Source: Bradyrhizobium sp. Tv2a-2
GTDB lineage: Bacteria; Pseudomonadota; Alphaproteobacteria; Rhizobiales; Xanthobacteraceae
DNA length: 64,000 nucleotides
Assembly: GCF_000472425.1 (NCBI RefSeq)
Contig: NZ_AXAI01000005.1
Span: forward strand, 248,001 to 312,000
Direction: 5' to 3'
The notes beneath the pieces were generated by a model. It made no database searches. It had not been told where the DNA came from and was given only the letters and a program-made list of their open reading frames with translations. Below, piece after piece: positions 17,947 through 27,265 of this stretch. The first letter of the stretch is position 1. Every line of letters begins with the position of its first letter. Both the position numbers and the translations under genes were made by a program.

Positions 17947-18723
17947 GGTCGCGTAGTCGGGCTCCTTACGGTCGAGGATACGCTTGAGTGCATCAAAATG
18001 CCGCTGGACGGGCCCTGGGTTGTAGAGGCTCTCGCCACCGATATCCCGCTTGGTCTTCTCCACCACAGGCTCGGGAAGTTGCTTCAGGGGCTGCCCGGTC
18101 CACATGGCGTAGATCTGAACCTTCGCGGCGCGCTCGGTGTAGTAGAGCCGGTCATAGGCCGCGGCCACGGTCTCGCCGACCGTGGAGATGCCGTGATTGG
18201 CCATGAACAGGATCGTCTTGTCGCCGATCACACGCGCAAGCCGCGCGCCTTCGGCCGGATCGAGCGCGGGGCCGGTGTATTCGCTGTCATAAGCGATTTC
18301 GCCTGACAGCCCGACCTCGGTCTGGCCGATCTCCTTGATGCGCGGATCCTCCAGCCGCGTCAGCGCGCTCGCAAAAGGCATGTGAGTGTGAAACACCGCC
18401 TTGGCCTGCGGCAGCGCCTTGTGGATCGGCGCATGGATGCAATAGCAGGAACGCTCGACATCGCCGCTGCCGCGCCTGACCTTGCCGTCGTCAATGCCGA
18501 CTTCCATGAACGAGGACGCCGTGACTTCGGACCAGTGCATGCCGAACGGGATCTGGTAGTAGCGGTCGCTGTGACCGGGCACTACCAGGGTCAGATGATT
18601 GAAGATGCCCTCGCTGAAACCGTGCATGAAGGCGAGCCGATGTGCGGCAGCGAGGTCCACCCGCGCCTGCCATTGCTCGGCGCCGTAATCGGCAAGCGTC
18701 TCCGGCGAAACCCTGAACTGCAT
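17944..18723 (-). CDS. Class II aldolase/adducin-family protein
   Basis: 259 residues. It has the AraD/FucA fold: HTHMPFASAL supplies the paired zinc His residues and MANHGISTVGETV the third, with an acidic ETVAAAYDRLYYTERAAKV helix after it. Members are zinc aldolases or epimerases acting on phosphorylated or free sugars, or decarboxylases, and substrate cannot be assigned. The stop codon lies inside a dispersed repeat (family A). ATG 18723 begins MQFRVSPETLADYG. Confidence 0.8.
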   Translation of the reverse strand: MQFRVSPETLADYGAEQWQARVDLAAAHRLAFMHGFSEGIFNHLTLVVPGHSDRYYQIPFGMHWSEVTASSFMEVGIDDGKVRRGSGDVERSCYCIHAPIHKALPQAKAVFHTHMPFASALTRLEDPRIKEIGQTEVGLSGEIAYDSEYTGPALDPAEGARLARVIGDKTILFMANHGISTVGETVAAAYDRLYYTERAAKVQIYAMWTGQPLKQLPEPVVEKTKRDIGGESLYNPGPVQRHFDALKRILDRKEPDYAT

Positions 18724-18940
18724 GACGTCCTCCGCTTGACCTGATATGAGAGCGATCCGTTTTGCCCGGACCGACCGACCTGATTTTTGCCCATTGTAAT
18801 CCAGTTCGACAATTCATCGGTTGAAATTGCCGCAGGGCGGCCATCCCGCTTTGCAGTTTTCGTCGCCTGAATGTGCGTGGCGATGCGCGGCTGCAACGCG
18901 TAGGCTGGCGCTACGACACTTCAGGGAGATTTCGATCCAC

Positions 18941-19876
18941 ATGTCGCCAACTGTTGCCAATTCCGAGCGTCAGCGCGTCGCCGTCATTGGTCTGGGCAGC
19001 ATCGGCGGCGTGGTCGCGGGCCTACTCGGCGCGGCCAGCCGGCACGATGTCGCAGCCTGTGTCAGGCGCCCGATCGAGCAACTGACCGTCGAGCAGGCGG
19101 ACGGAGCCGTGGAATTTCCCATCCGCGGATGGACCGATCCGTCCATGGCGCAGCCGCAGGACTGGGTCCTCTTGTGCACCAAGGCACAGGACACGACGGC
19201 GAGCGCGCCCTGGCTGCAACGGCTGTGCGGTCCCGCTACGAGGATCGCCGTGCTGCAGAACGGGATCGGACAGGCCGAGCGCGTCGCGCCGCTCGTCAGC
19301 ACTGCGACAGTGATCCCGACCATCGTCTATTACAACAGCGAGCGGCTCGCACCCGACCGGGTTCGCTACCGCCGTGCCGGCGAGTTCGACTTCGCCGTTG
19401 CCGATGATGCGCCGGGACAGGCATTCGCGGCGCTGTTCGAGGGCACGCCCCTGCGGACCCTTGTGAGCGGTGACTTCAAAACGCTCGTTTGGCGAAAGCT
19501 GCTGGTCAACGCGGTTGCCAATCCCGTCTCCGCACTCACCATACAGCGCAACGCGGTGTTTCGGCGCGCGGATATCAACGCGCTCTGTCTTGCGTTGCTC
19601 GAGGAAGCCGCCGCGGTCGGACGCGCCGATGGTGCGAAGCTTGCGGACGACGAGGCCGCACAATCATTGGCGCGGCTCGTCGCCATCCCGCCTGATGCAG
19701 GCTCCTCCATGTATTTCGATCGCCTCGCCGGCCGGCCGCTCGAAATCGACGCGCTGACCGGCGCCGTGGTGGAAATCGCCGTGCGGCACCGTGTTCCGAC
19801 GCCGCTGCTGAGTATGCTGCTGACGCTCGCGCGCGCGGCGAGCGGATCAAGCCGTCCCGGCGAAGGCCGGGGCTAA
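18941..19876 (+). CDS. 2-dehydropantoate 2-reductase family (PanE/ApbA-like) oxidoreductase
   Basis: 311 residues from ATG 18941 with a CAGGGAGA Shine-Dalgarno; the frame upstream to 18821 is not conserved-looking. It has an N-terminal Rossmann nucleotide-binding loop ([11 protein letters not shown]), then the C-terminal domain with [14 protein letters not shown] (catalytic Lys and Asn region) and [11 protein letters not shown] (Glu). It would reduce ketopantoate for CoA synthesis, but many genomes carry several paralogues with other substrates. The TAA stop overlaps the lysS stop on the other strand. Confidence 0.82.
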   Translation: MSPTVANSERQRVAVIGLGSIGGVVAGLLGAASRHDVAACVRRPIEQLTVEQADGAVEFPIRGWTDPSMAQPQDWVLLCTKAQDTTASAPWLQRLCGPATRIAVLQNGIGQAERVAPLVSTATVIPTIVYYNSERLAPDRVRYRRAGEFDFAVADDAPGQAFAALFEGTPLRTLVSGDFKTLVWRKLLVNAVANPVSALTIQRNAVFRRADINALCLALLEEAAAVGRADGAKLADDEAAQSLARLVAIPPDAGSSMYFDRLAGRPLEIDALTGAVVEIAVRHRVPTPLLSMLLTLARAASGSSRPGEGRG

Positions 19877-21516
19877 GCCGACCGCGCCAGCGCGCCGTCG
19901 ATCATGTTGACCGCGTTGCCGATGCCATACACCGCAACGAAGGAGCCGAAGCGCGGGCCTTTCTCCTGACCCAACAGCACCTGGTAGAGCATGTTGAACC
20001 AGTCCAGCGACACACCGGGCCGGCCGTCCTTGCCCTTCTTGTTGGTGTCGAGGAACGGCTCGCGGCGGCCGATCTCGTAGACAACGTTCTGGATGTCCTC
20101 AGGAGTGGACGCCGCCGGCAGATTCGACAGCGCATCGCGCAGATCCTGTAGCGCCGCGCGCTCGCCGTCGGTCGGCTCGCGGAACTGCTTCGTCGGCGCA
20201 ACAAAGTCGCGGTAGTAATTGATGGCGTAGCCGACCATGGCATCGAGCTTCGGATGCGTCTGCGGCGTCACGCCCGGGCGATAGCGGCCGATGAAGCCCC
20301 ACAGGGTCTCTGCATTCTCCGCATTCGACGACGACACCAGCGTCAGCAGAAGCTGAAAGGTGACGGGCATGTCGGCCTTCGGCGGCTGGCCGGCATGGAA
20401 ATGCCAGACCGGATTGCCGAGCTTCTGCCGCCCATCCTGCTTCGGAAACGCTTCGAGGAACTGGTAATAATCGTCGACATTGCGCGGGATGACGTCGAAA
20501 TAGAGCCGCTTCGCCGCCTTTGGCTCGCGATACATGAACAGCGATAGCGATTCCGGCGGCGCATAGCGCAGCCACTCCTCGATGGTGAGGCCGTTGCCCT
20601 TGGACTTCGAGATCTTCTGACCCTTCTCGTCGAGAAAGAGCTCGTAGTTGAAGCCTTCGGGCTGGATGCCGCCGAGCGCGGCGCAGATCTTGCCCGACAG
20701 CTTCACCGAGTCGATCAGGTCCTTGCCCGCCATCTCATAATCAACCGAGAGCGCATACCAACGCATTGCCCAGTCCGGCTTCCATTGCAGCTTGCAGTGG
20801 CCGCCGGTGACCGGCAGCGTGACGGGCTCCCTGGTTTCGGGGTCGTCATAGGAGACGGTGCCGGCCTTGGCGTCATGCGCGGTGATCGGCACATACAGCA
20901 CCATGCCGGTGCGCGGGCAGATCGGGAGGAACGGCGAATAGCTTGCCGCGCGCTCCTCGCGCAATGACGGCAGCATGATCGCCATCACCTTGTCGATCCG
21001 CTCCAGCATGCGAAGCAGTGCGGCGTCGAAGCGGCCGGAGGTGTAATAGTCGGTCGAGCTTGCGAACTCATAGTCGAAGCCAAACTGGTCGAGGAAAGCA
21101 CGCAGCCGCGCGTTGTTGTGCGCGCCAAAACTCTCATGCGTGCCGAAGGGATCGGGCACGCGCGTCAGTGGCTTGCCGAGATTCTTTTCCAGGAGCTCCT
21201 TGTTCGGCACATTGTCCGGCACCTTGCGCAGGCCGTCCATGTCGTCGGAGAAGGCAAGCAGGCGCGTCTTGATCTTGTCCTCGGTAAGCACGCGAAAGGC
21301 GTGGCGCACCATGGTGGTGCGCGCGACCTCGCCGAAGGTGCCGATATGCGGCAGACCCGAGGGGCCGTAGCCGGTCTCGAACAGGACCTCGTCCTTTGGC
21401 TGCTTCTTCAGCCGCGCCACAATCGCTTTCGCCTGCTCGAACGGCCAGGCGTTGGATTGTTCGGCAACCGCGCGCAATTCGCTCGCGGTGGGGCCGGCAA
21501 GGTCGATGGTGGACAT
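19873..21516 (-). CDS. lysS: Lysine--tRNA ligase, class I
   Basis: 547 residues. It is a class I (archaeal-type) LysRS with a HIGH-like motif [13 protein letters not shown] and a KMSKS-like motif [12 protein letters not shown], as typical for most alphaproteobacteria. It charges tRNA-Lys. ATG 21516; a family B repeat lies upstream between it and the binding-protein gene. Confidence 0.95.
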   Translation of the reverse strand: MSTIDLAGPTASELRAVAEQSNAWPFEQAKAIVARLKKQPKDEVLFETGYGPSGLPHIGTFGEVARTTMVRHAFRVLTEDKIKTRLLAFSDDMDGLRKVPDNVPNKELLEKNLGKPLTRVPDPFGTHESFGAHNNARLRAFLDQFGFDYEFASSTDYYTSGRFDAALLRMLERIDKVMAIMLPSLREERAASYSPFLPICPRTGMVLYVPITAHDAKAGTVSYDDPETREPVTLPVTGGHCKLQWKPDWAMRWYALSVDYEMAGKDLIDSVKLSGKICAALGGIQPEGFNYELFLDEKGQKISKSKGNGLTIEEWLRYAPPESLSLFMYREPKAAKRLYFDVIPRNVDDYYQFLEAFPKQDGRQKLGNPVWHFHAGQPPKADMPVTFQLLLTLVSSSNAENAETLWGFIGRYRPGVTPQTHPKLDAMVGYAINYYRDFVAPTKQFREPTDGERAALQDLRDALSNLPAASTPEDIQNVVYEIGRREPFLDTNKKGKDGRPGVSLDWFNMLYQVLLGQEKGPRFGSFVAVYGIGNAVNMIDGALARSA

Positions 21517-21587
21517 GTTCGGTACGGTTCTCCAAAGGCCGCGGAAATTAGCGGTTTTGCGCCAGAATGCAAAATACGGGCTGTGCT

Positions 21588-21666
21588 GTCATTCCGGGGC
21601 ACGCGAAGCGTGAACCCGGAATCTCGAGATTCCGGGTCCGGTCCTTTCGGACCGCCCCGGAATGAC
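21588..21666. repeat. Dispersed repeat family B
   Basis: A palindromic element bounded by GTCATTCCGGGG and CCCCGGAATGAC, with an internal AATCTCGAGATT palindrome and a GGTCCGGTCC/GGACC hairpin. Related copies are at 51524-51624, 58710-58808 and, partial, 60241-60284. Repeats of this kind are common between genes in Bradyrhizobium. Confidence 0.85.
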
Positions 21667-21676
21667 GGTGCAAGTT

Positions 21677-22708
21677 TCAAAACGGGCTCACCGAGAAATA
21701 GCGCAGCCACAGATCGGTGTAGCGGCCTTTTTCCCAGACACGGAACAGCGCCCAGTTCAACGCCTGGCGCAAAAGGTCGTTGCCCTTGCGCACGGCAATG
21801 CCGATACCTTCGCCGAAATAGCGGCTTTCGACAAAAGGGCCGCCCGAGAAAGCGCAGCAATCGCCGGAATCCGTGCCGTTGATCCAGAAGCCGAGCGAAG
21901 TGGCGTCACCGAAAATGAAATCGACCTCGCCCCGGCGCAGCGCGGTGCGCAGCGCATCGTCGTTCGGATAGGAATGCAGCTCGGCATCGGTGAACATCGC
22001 CTTCAGATAGGCCTCATGCGCGGTCCCAGCGATGACACCGACCTTCTTGCCTTCGAGATATTCGGGGCGGATCTCGGTCAGCGCCTGGTCCTTGCGCGAC
22101 ACGAAGCGGGCCGGCGCCCGGTAATAGGGGTCAGTGAAATCGACGCGTGCGCGCAGCTGCGGCGTCACCGCCATGGAGGCGATGATGGCGTCGCCCTTGT
22201 TGCTGGAGAGCGCATCCAGCAGCGTCTCGAAGCGGCGCATCTGGATGGTGCAGGTGACCTTGATCTCCTCGCACAACGAACGTGCGAGGTCGACGTTGAA
22301 GCCGGCCGGGTTGCCGTCGGCGCCGGTAAAGTTGAAGGGCGGATAGTCGGTTTCGGTCAGAAAGCGGATCACCGCAATGCGCGACAGGTCCGGCCGCTCG
22401 GGGCGGCGACGGGGGTCCCAGAAGCCGGGCACGGCCTGGGGCGCGGCCCCCGCACCGGCCTTTGGTGCGGCACCGGCCTTGTGCGGCGCTTGAGGTGGGG
22501 CGACCGGTACCGGCGCCGACTCGGCGGGCGCGGCCTGGGCGGTCTGCATGGGCGAGGTCTCAGCCACGGCAGGCGTGCCGGACAGGGCCAGTGCTAAAAT
22601 GGCCAGTGCAAAGACGATCGGTGCAATAGCGGCGAGCGCCAGCACACTGGCGCGGCGGCGGAGCGCAACGGACAGCGAGGACAATGAAGAAGGGGCGGCG
22701 TTCTGCAC
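21677..22708 (-). CDS. ABC-type amino-acid-like substrate-binding protein (SBP_bac_3)
   Basis: 343 residues from GTG 22708. A basic N-terminus and one hydrophobic segment (about residues 20-45) act as signal or anchor, followed by an Ala/Pro-rich linker to about residue 105. The type II periplasmic binding domain then contains RFLTETDYPPFNF, GFNVDLARSLCEEI and DAIIASMAVTPQLR. The domain's usual partners (permease, ATPase) are absent nearby, so it may be an orphan sensor-like binding protein. Ligand unknown. Confidence 0.8.
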   Translation of the reverse strand: MQNAAPSSLSSLSVALRRRASVLALAAIAPIVFALAILALALSGTPAVAETSPMQTAQAAPAESAPVPVAPPQAPHKAGAAPKAGAGAAPQAVPGFWDPRRRPERPDLSRIAVIRFLTETDYPPFNFTGADGNPAGFNVDLARSLCEEIKVTCTIQMRRFETLLDALSSNKGDAIIASMAVTPQLRARVDFTDPYYRAPARFVSRKDQALTEIRPEYLEGKKVGVIAGTAHEAYLKAMFTDAELHSYPNDDALRTALRRGEVDFIFGDATSLGFWINGTDSGDCCAFSGGPFVESRYFGEGIGIAVRKGNDLLRQALNWALFRVWEKGRYTDLWLRYFSVSPF

Positions 22709-22819
22709 CGGCTTGGCCCAAGCACCAAAATTGAGAAGTTGCGATCGGGGACGGCCTTATAGACCATCTGCCCGCCAATTCGAGCGCCGATTACGGCAAA
22801 AGCGGTCCCAAAGGAGCAA

Positions 22820-23410
22820 TTAAAGGTAATGCTTGAGGTCGGCCGCGGCCTCGTCCGGGGTCCGCTTCAGGTTGAAAGGGGACACGAATTTACCGTCGCG
22901 GTCCATCAGATAGACCAGCGCCGTATGATCCATGGTGTAGTCGCCGTCCTTGAGCGGGACCTTTTTGGCATAGACGCGGTATTCGGAAATGACCTTGGCG
23001 ACCGCGGCGGGATCACCGGTCAGCCCCTTCAGATGCGGATCGAAGCTCGATAGATACTCCTTCATGGCCTGGGCATTGTCCCGCTCGGGGTCGACCGAGA
23101 TGAAATAGGCGTTGACCCGATCGGCATCGGTCCCCATCGCGCGCAGCACCTCGGAAATCTCGAACAGTGAGGTCGGGCAGACGTCGGGGCAATGGGTGAA
23201 ACCGAAGAAGATCAGGGTCGGGCGGCCCTGCAGGCTCTTTTCGGTGACGGTCGTCCCGCTCTGGTCGGTCAGCTGGAAGGGACCTCCGATCGCAACCGGC
23301 GTGGCCACGCCCTTGACCCCGCCCAGCACCCAGAACATCAGCAGCAGCCCGACCAGCAGGCTGCCGCCGAAGGCGGACGCAATCACCAGCGGGCGCGTTG
23401 TACGATCCAT
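22820..23410 (-). CDS. SCO1/SenC-family copper chaperone/thioredoxin-like protein
   Basis: 196 residues. An N-terminal membrane helix anchors a thioredoxin-like domain. The CxxxC copper/redox motif is in FGFTHCPDVCPTSL and the distal His in MDHTALVYLMDRDG. SCO proteins assemble the CuA centre of cytochrome c oxidase. No cox genes are nearby. The 63-residue membrane protein upstream on the same strand ends 27 bp away and probably shares its transcript. Confidence 0.9.
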   Translation of the reverse strand: MDRTTRPLVIASAFGGSLLVGLLLMFWVLGGVKGVATPVAIGGPFQLTDQSGTTVTEKSLQGRPTLIFFGFTHCPDVCPTSLFEISEVLRAMGTDADRVNAYFISVDPERDNAQAMKEYLSSFDPHLKGLTGDPAAVAKVISEYRVYAKKVPLKDGDYTMDHTALVYLMDRDGKFVSPFNLKRTPDEAAADLKHYL

Positions 23411-23437
23411 TTGCCGAATTTCCCTTTCCCGAGCAGA

Positions 23438-23629
23438 TCAGAAACAGCCGGCGATGCCGGCCGCGATGGTCTCGAAAAACACCGTGGTCCCGTAGCGGAA
23501 CCACAACCCCAGCGTCGCGATCAGGATGGCGGCCCCAAGCAGCGAAAGTCCGATCGCAAGGGTACGGCCGCCCTTCTGGGCCGGCAGCGCTGCGGGCAGT
23601 TCAGTGGGACTCGATAGCGGCAGGGCCAT
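23438..23629 (-). CDS. Small single-pass membrane protein
   Basis: 63 residues from ATG 23629. A Pro/Leu-rich N-terminus precedes one membrane helix (LAIGLSLLGAAILIATLGLWF) and a short periplasmic tail ending in GCF. No known family is recognised. Its position immediately upstream of the SCO gene on the same strand, with a short spacer, suggests a role in the same cytochrome/copper context, but this is inference only. Confidence 0.55.
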   Translation of the reverse strand: MALPLSSPTELPAALPAQKGGRTLAIGLSLLGAAILIATLGLWFRYGTTVFFETIAAGIAGCF

Positions 23630-23714
23630 GGCGAGGAGATAGGCCGGGCAGCTTTGTCACGCAAGCGCCGCCGATGCAGCGCCGCCATCACGTTATGTCA
23701 GGAGGCGTATGCCT

Positions 23715-24251
23715 TTAGCGCGAGCGCGCGGCCGCGGCCGAATCGGATACGGAAGCCGGGACAACGACCGGCGCCGGCTGCGCCTTGCCGGCTGGGCCGT
23801 TGGTGGACGCCTGGGCATCCAGATAGCAGGGCTTGTACATGCTCTGCAGTTCCCGGCCGCGCAGGAAGATCATGCGCGGCGTCAGCCCGCCGCGGTGCGC
23901 GATCCAGCGCCGGATCGGCGTCGGATACATCGAGTAAAGGAGCTGTGTGGCCTCGGGATTGGTGATGGCGCGGCCGTTGGCGCCGAAATCCCAGGCGGCA
24001 TGGAAACCCAGGGTCGCGTGCGACGTGACGCAGATCTTGTCGTGGGGAACGGTGCCGAGGACGATCGTGCAGGCCGAGGCACACAAGCCGTCGATGATCA
24101 CGGATTGGCCTGATGAGCGCAGGTCTTGGTACCGGTCGACGTAGGTGCCGATACGACCTCCGCGATCATCGGCGATGCGGACCGCAGCGCGACTTGCCGC
24201 CACCCCCGCGAGCAGGAGGACCGCCGCGAGCAACCCGGTCACGAATTTCAT
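23715..24251 (-). CDS. Exported ClpP-fold (COG3904-like) protein
   Basis: 178 residues with a cleavable signal peptide (MKFVTGLLAAVLLLAGVAAS). The domain contains SVIIDGLCASACTIVLGT, the same CASAC turn as in the protein at 990-1811, then ATLGFHAAW where a catalytic His would fall. The C-terminus is Ala/Pro-rich. It is predicted periplasmic; activity is unproven. Confidence 0.6.
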   Translation of the reverse strand: MKFVTGLLAAVLLLAGVAASRAAVRIADDRGGRIGTYVDRYQDLRSSGQSVIIDGLCASACTIVLGTVPHDKICVTSHATLGFHAAWDFGANGRAITNPEATQLLYSMYPTPIRRWIAHRGGLTPRMIFLRGRELQSMYKPCYLDAQASTNGPAGKAQPAPVVVPASVSDSAAAARSR

Positions 24252-24790
24252 GTCCCAGCCCCAGATAAGTTGAATCCGAATCTGTTCGTCTTCAGTGATG
24301 CAAGAGTGAGGCTAGCGTCTTAGGACTTCGCGGTTTTGTCTAGGCAAACCCGCGCCGGCAAAAAAAATTTCGACCGGTGTGTGGCCGGCGCGTCGCACTT
24401 TCGCGTGCCTTCAAGGGCTCGGAACCCGGTTGCATTAACGGTTCCCTAAACGACGCGCCTCCGACCACCGGCGAAATACGGGGCACCGAAAGCAGTTCCG
24501 GTCTCCCTTCCGCCAAAGCACCGTCAGGTTGTGCGGCGATTTCGCAGCTGCGGCAGACGGCCCGCATAACCGTGCGCCACCCTGCTCAAAGCTTAATCTC
24601 GATGCGCGTGGGTTCGCGTCCCCTCTAGGAGACGGCCAATCCTCGGCGATAGCCCAGCCGACGAGCGAACAAGCCAGCGCGCTACGCCATCAAATCGAAA
24701 TGCATAACTTCAGAGGTAATCGATTTGACCAGGCCACGTCGCAATAGTCGGTCTCGCCGCTCGATCGGCGTCAGCAAAAGGAGGATCGGA
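24252..24790. other. Gene-free stretch
   Basis: About 540 bp between divergent genes. A run of A (24361-24368) followed by AT-rich sequence, and poor coding potential on both strands, are all that can be seen. The only functional element recognised is the strong AAAGGAGGA Shine-Dalgarno at its right end, belonging to the next gene. Confidence 0.6.
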
Positions 24791-25156
24791 ATGACCGACA
24801 TCAACATGATCGCGAAGAGCTATATCGAGCTTTGGAACGAGCGCATTCCCAGCCGCCGGCGGGAGATGCTTGCGACCGCATGGACGGCGGACGCGAGCTA
24901 TGTCGATCCGCTGATGAGTGGCGAAGGCCATGATGGGATCGACGCGCTGATCGACGGCGTGCAGCAGCGCTTTCCCGATTTCAGCTTCCGGCTGATCGGT
25001 GAGCCGAACGGCTTTGGCGATCGTCTGCGTTTCTGTTGGGGGCTCGGCCCCGACGGGGTCGACAGCCCGATCAAGGGCACCGACTTCGCCGTGCTCGAGG
25101 ACGGACGGATCCGCAGCATCACCGGATTCCTGGACCAGGTGCCGCAGAGCGCGTGA
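24791..25156 (+). CDS. NTF2/SnoaL-like protein
   Basis: 121 residues from ATG 24791 preceded by AAAGGAGGATCGGA, a near-perfect Shine-Dalgarno; the frame upstream to 24725 is discarded. The short alpha+beta cone fold is suggested by WTADASYVDPLMSGEGHDGI at the start and FAVLEDGRIRSITGFLD at the end. Members range from isomerases and hydrolases to non-enzymatic binding proteins. A degenerate relative seems to lie just downstream. Confidence 0.75.
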   Translation: MTDINMIAKSYIELWNERIPSRRREMLATAWTADASYVDPLMSGEGHDGIDALIDGVQQRFPDFSFRLIGEPNGFGDRLRFCWGLGPDGVDSPIKGTDFAVLEDGRIRSITGFLDQVPQSA

Positions 25157-25284
25157 GAAGAAACGGATGTGGCTGCCCACCGAGATCAGCGGGCAGTCAC
25201 GCCAAACGGACTTACGAACTCGGGAGACCCGTGGCTTGGGAAAGAGCCACCAAAAACAGGCGGCTGCGGCAGCAATGCCGATCC

Positions 25285-25446
25285 CCATGCGATGGGCCGT
25301 CGGCGATCACGGCGAAATCCGCTGGCGGCTGGTCTGGGGCCGGAGCAACTTAATTCCGTGCGCGGTGTCAGCCTGATGGGCGGCGTGCGCGACGGACGGA
25401 TCGTGGAGGCGCAGGGCTACATCAAGCGGGCGCTGAGCAAAGGATC
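25285..25446 (+). pseudogene. Possible degenerate NTF2/SnoaL-like fragment
   Basis: One frame reads GDHGEIRWRLVWGRSN, and a second frame shortly after reads GGVRDGRIVEAQGYIKRAL. Together they resemble the last third of an NTF2-like domain (compare EDGRIRSITGFLD in the intact gene upstream) interrupted by a frameshift, with no start. It ends at the partial tRNA copy and would be the chromosomal side of the proposed island junction. The assignment rests on short motifs only. Confidence 0.3.
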
Positions 25447-25490
25447 GGAGCGGGCGAACGCAATCGAACCCTCGTATGCAGCTTGGGAAG
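25447..25490 (-). repeat. Partial duplicate of tRNA-Gly 3' half (candidate distal att site)
   Basis: 44 bp matching 31815-31858 at 42 positions, including an uninterrupted 29-bp core (25462-25490) running from the T loop to the anticodon loop. Similarity stops abruptly in the anticodon stem. Two changes in the T stem and a changed 3' terminus show it is not a functional tRNA. It is in the same orientation as the intact gene, as expected of a direct-repeat attachment site left by integration into a tRNA 3' end. Confidence 0.8.
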
Positions 25491-26130
25491 TCGGGCGTTC
25501 CTCAATTATCCCAAGATGTTAGCGCCAAAACTGCTGGCAAACGAGCTAAGCTCCATCAGAGGGTTACGCCACCAAAGCAAAACCCCTCGTTCGAAGCTCT
25601 CGAGCCTTACGTTGACCCCGGCCGGCGTTACTTGGGCCGCGCGTCTCCATCTCGCTGTACGCTGAATATGATGCCGATGGGCGCCGCTGGGCCGCTTTGC
25701 AACGCCCAGCACTGCACTGAAGGCAATCAATCGCACCGGCGGCAACCGATGAATGCGCTTAGCCCCGGCTACAACTGCCTTCTACGACATGATCAACGCA
25801 GCGACCTCGCTGGAGCAGATGGACAATCTTGGGCGCACTCTTTGGCATCTGTACAGCAAGGGCGAGCTTAACGACGATGAGGCGCATATCCTCAGCGGAG
25901 CTATCGAAAAGCGAAGGCCTCAGCGCCTTGTGCAGATTTGGATCTCGGGCCTCGTAAAATCTGAGTTATCTCCATGTCTGCTTCTGAAGGCGCAAAGCGG
26001 ACCAGAGTTGCTCGGTCTAAGTCTCTTCGAATTTTGACCCGAATCGTTCGATTTGCTCCGCCTCGCAAATTCATGTCCTAGGTGTTAGGTTAGGACAGTG
26101 CGATACTCGGTTCATTCTTCGAGGTTGCGC
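25491..26130. other. Left end of the proposed island, no intact gene
   Basis: About 640 bp of lower-GC sequence between the att-like copy and the binding-protein gene. Apart from the relic frame at 25753-26037, no integrase, transposase or RNA gene can be recognised. Stop codons interrupt all frames. Confidence 0.5.
25753..26037 (+). pseudogene. Relic frame, mobile-element-associated protein N-terminus?
   Basis: 94-codon frame beginning near ATG 25753. The segment FYDMINAATSLEQMDNLGRTLWHLYSKG followed by an acidic helix and EKRR, read in pieces, recalls the N-terminus of HTH proteins found in rhizobial plasmids and islands. After EKRR the similarity is lost and the frame ends without an HTH. 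The reading is tentative, and it may be non-coding. Confidence 0.3.
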
Positions 26131-27117
26131 ATGAGCCGACGCAAATTCTTTGCTCTGCTGGGTGGCGCGGCGATCACATGGTCATTCGAGGCCCGCACCG
26201 AGCAGGCGATGATGCCTGTGATCGGCTATCTCAGCGGCTGGTCTCCGAATGACGCTCCAGAGTACCTGGCTTACTTTCGGCGTGGCTTGGCAGATGCCGG
26301 GTACATCGAAGGCAAGAACGTAACAATCGAATTCCGCTACGCCGAAGGACATTTCGAGCGTGCGTCGCAGCTCGTCGCCAGTCTGGTTCAGCGCAGGGTG
26401 AGAGTGATCGTGATACCGAACACGACCGCATCTGCGGTCGCGGCCAAAGCTGCGACGCAAACCATTCCCATCGTCTTCTCGCTTGGTTCGAACCCAGTTG
26501 AGGTCGGCCTCGTGCGAAGTCTCGGGCAGCCCGGTGGCAATGTGACGGGTCTCAGCGCCCTGCAAACTGCCGTGACGGCAAAGCGCCTCGAATTGCTGCA
26601 TGAATTGATGCCGGCCGTGACGGTCATCGCCTTTCTAGTCAATCCAGCCAATGCGGCTCTGGCTGAATCTGACACGAGAGAGGCGCTGGAGAGTGCACGC
26701 GCGCTTGGCTTGGGGCTGTTGGTACTCAACGCGAGTAACCCACGAGAAATCGACGCGGCTTTCGGAATCTTGGTACACGAGCGGGCTGGTGCGCTGCTGA
26801 CCAATAGCGAAAGCCTCTTTATGGTACACAGTGACTACATAGCCGCGCTTACAACGCGCTACAAAGTACCCGCTTTGTTTGCTTACCGAGAAAACGTGGT
26901 CGCAGGTGGCTTAATAAGCTACGGAGCAGATTTTCTCGGTGCGGCCCGAGAGTTGGGCCGTTATACCGGGCGCGTCCTCAATGGCGAAAAGCCGAGCGAC
27001 TTACCTGTGCAGCAGGCGACCAAACTGCAGCTTGTGATCAACCTTAAGGCCGCTAAGACACTCGGCCTCAAGGTGCCGCTCTTGCTGCTCGGGCGTGCCG
27101 ACGAGGTGATCGAATAA
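26131..27117 (+). CDS. Tat-exported ABC substrate-binding protein (COG2984/TrpX-like)
   Basis: 328 residues from ATG 26131 with GAGGT upstream. A twin-arginine signal (MSRRKFFALLGGAA) precedes a periplasmic binding fold: IGYLSGWSPNDAPEYLAYFRRG, then IEFRYAEGHFERASQLVASL, PNTTASAVAAKAAT and NPVEVGLVRSLGQPGGNVTG. These features are typical of the 'ABC-type uncharacterised transport, periplasmic component' group that is strongly expanded in Bradyrhizobium. No permease or ATPase gene is adjacent. GC and codon use are lower than in flanking chromosome, and it lies in the proposed island. Ligand unknown. Confidence 0.85.
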   Translation: MSRRKFFALLGGAAITWSFEARTEQAMMPVIGYLSGWSPNDAPEYLAYFRRGLADAGYIEGKNVTIEFRYAEGHFERASQLVASLVQRRVRVIVIPNTTASAVAAKAATQTIPIVFSLGSNPVEVGLVRSLGQPGGNVTGLSALQTAVTAKRLELLHELMPAVTVIAFLVNPANAALAESDTREALESARALGLGLLVLNASNPREIDAAFGILVHERAGALLTNSESLFMVHSDYIAALTTRYKVPALFAYRENVVAGGLISYGADFLGAARELGRYTGRVLNGEKPSDLPVQQATKLQLVINLKAAKTLGLKVPLLLLGRADEVIE

Positions 27118-27265
27118 TTCCACGATTTGCTGCGGCGCAGCGGCAGCACCAGGCCGGTAATCTCGCGGCAGCGAGCTTCTCGCCGACGTGGATCCGAAGC
27201 GGTCATCCCAAGAAGTCGTTGCACGAGCCCCATTTTGGAGAATCTGCTCGAGAATGTGTGTCGAT

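Noticed and set aside
24590..24640. tRNA T-arm-like GGGTTCGCGTCCC
   Set aside because: The flanking bases do not pair into acceptor or anticodon stems, so no tRNA can be built.
25169..25522. 117-codon frame crossing the att-like copy
   Set aside because: It reads through the partial tRNA sequence and has no recognisable fold beyond the NTF2-like fragment already noted.
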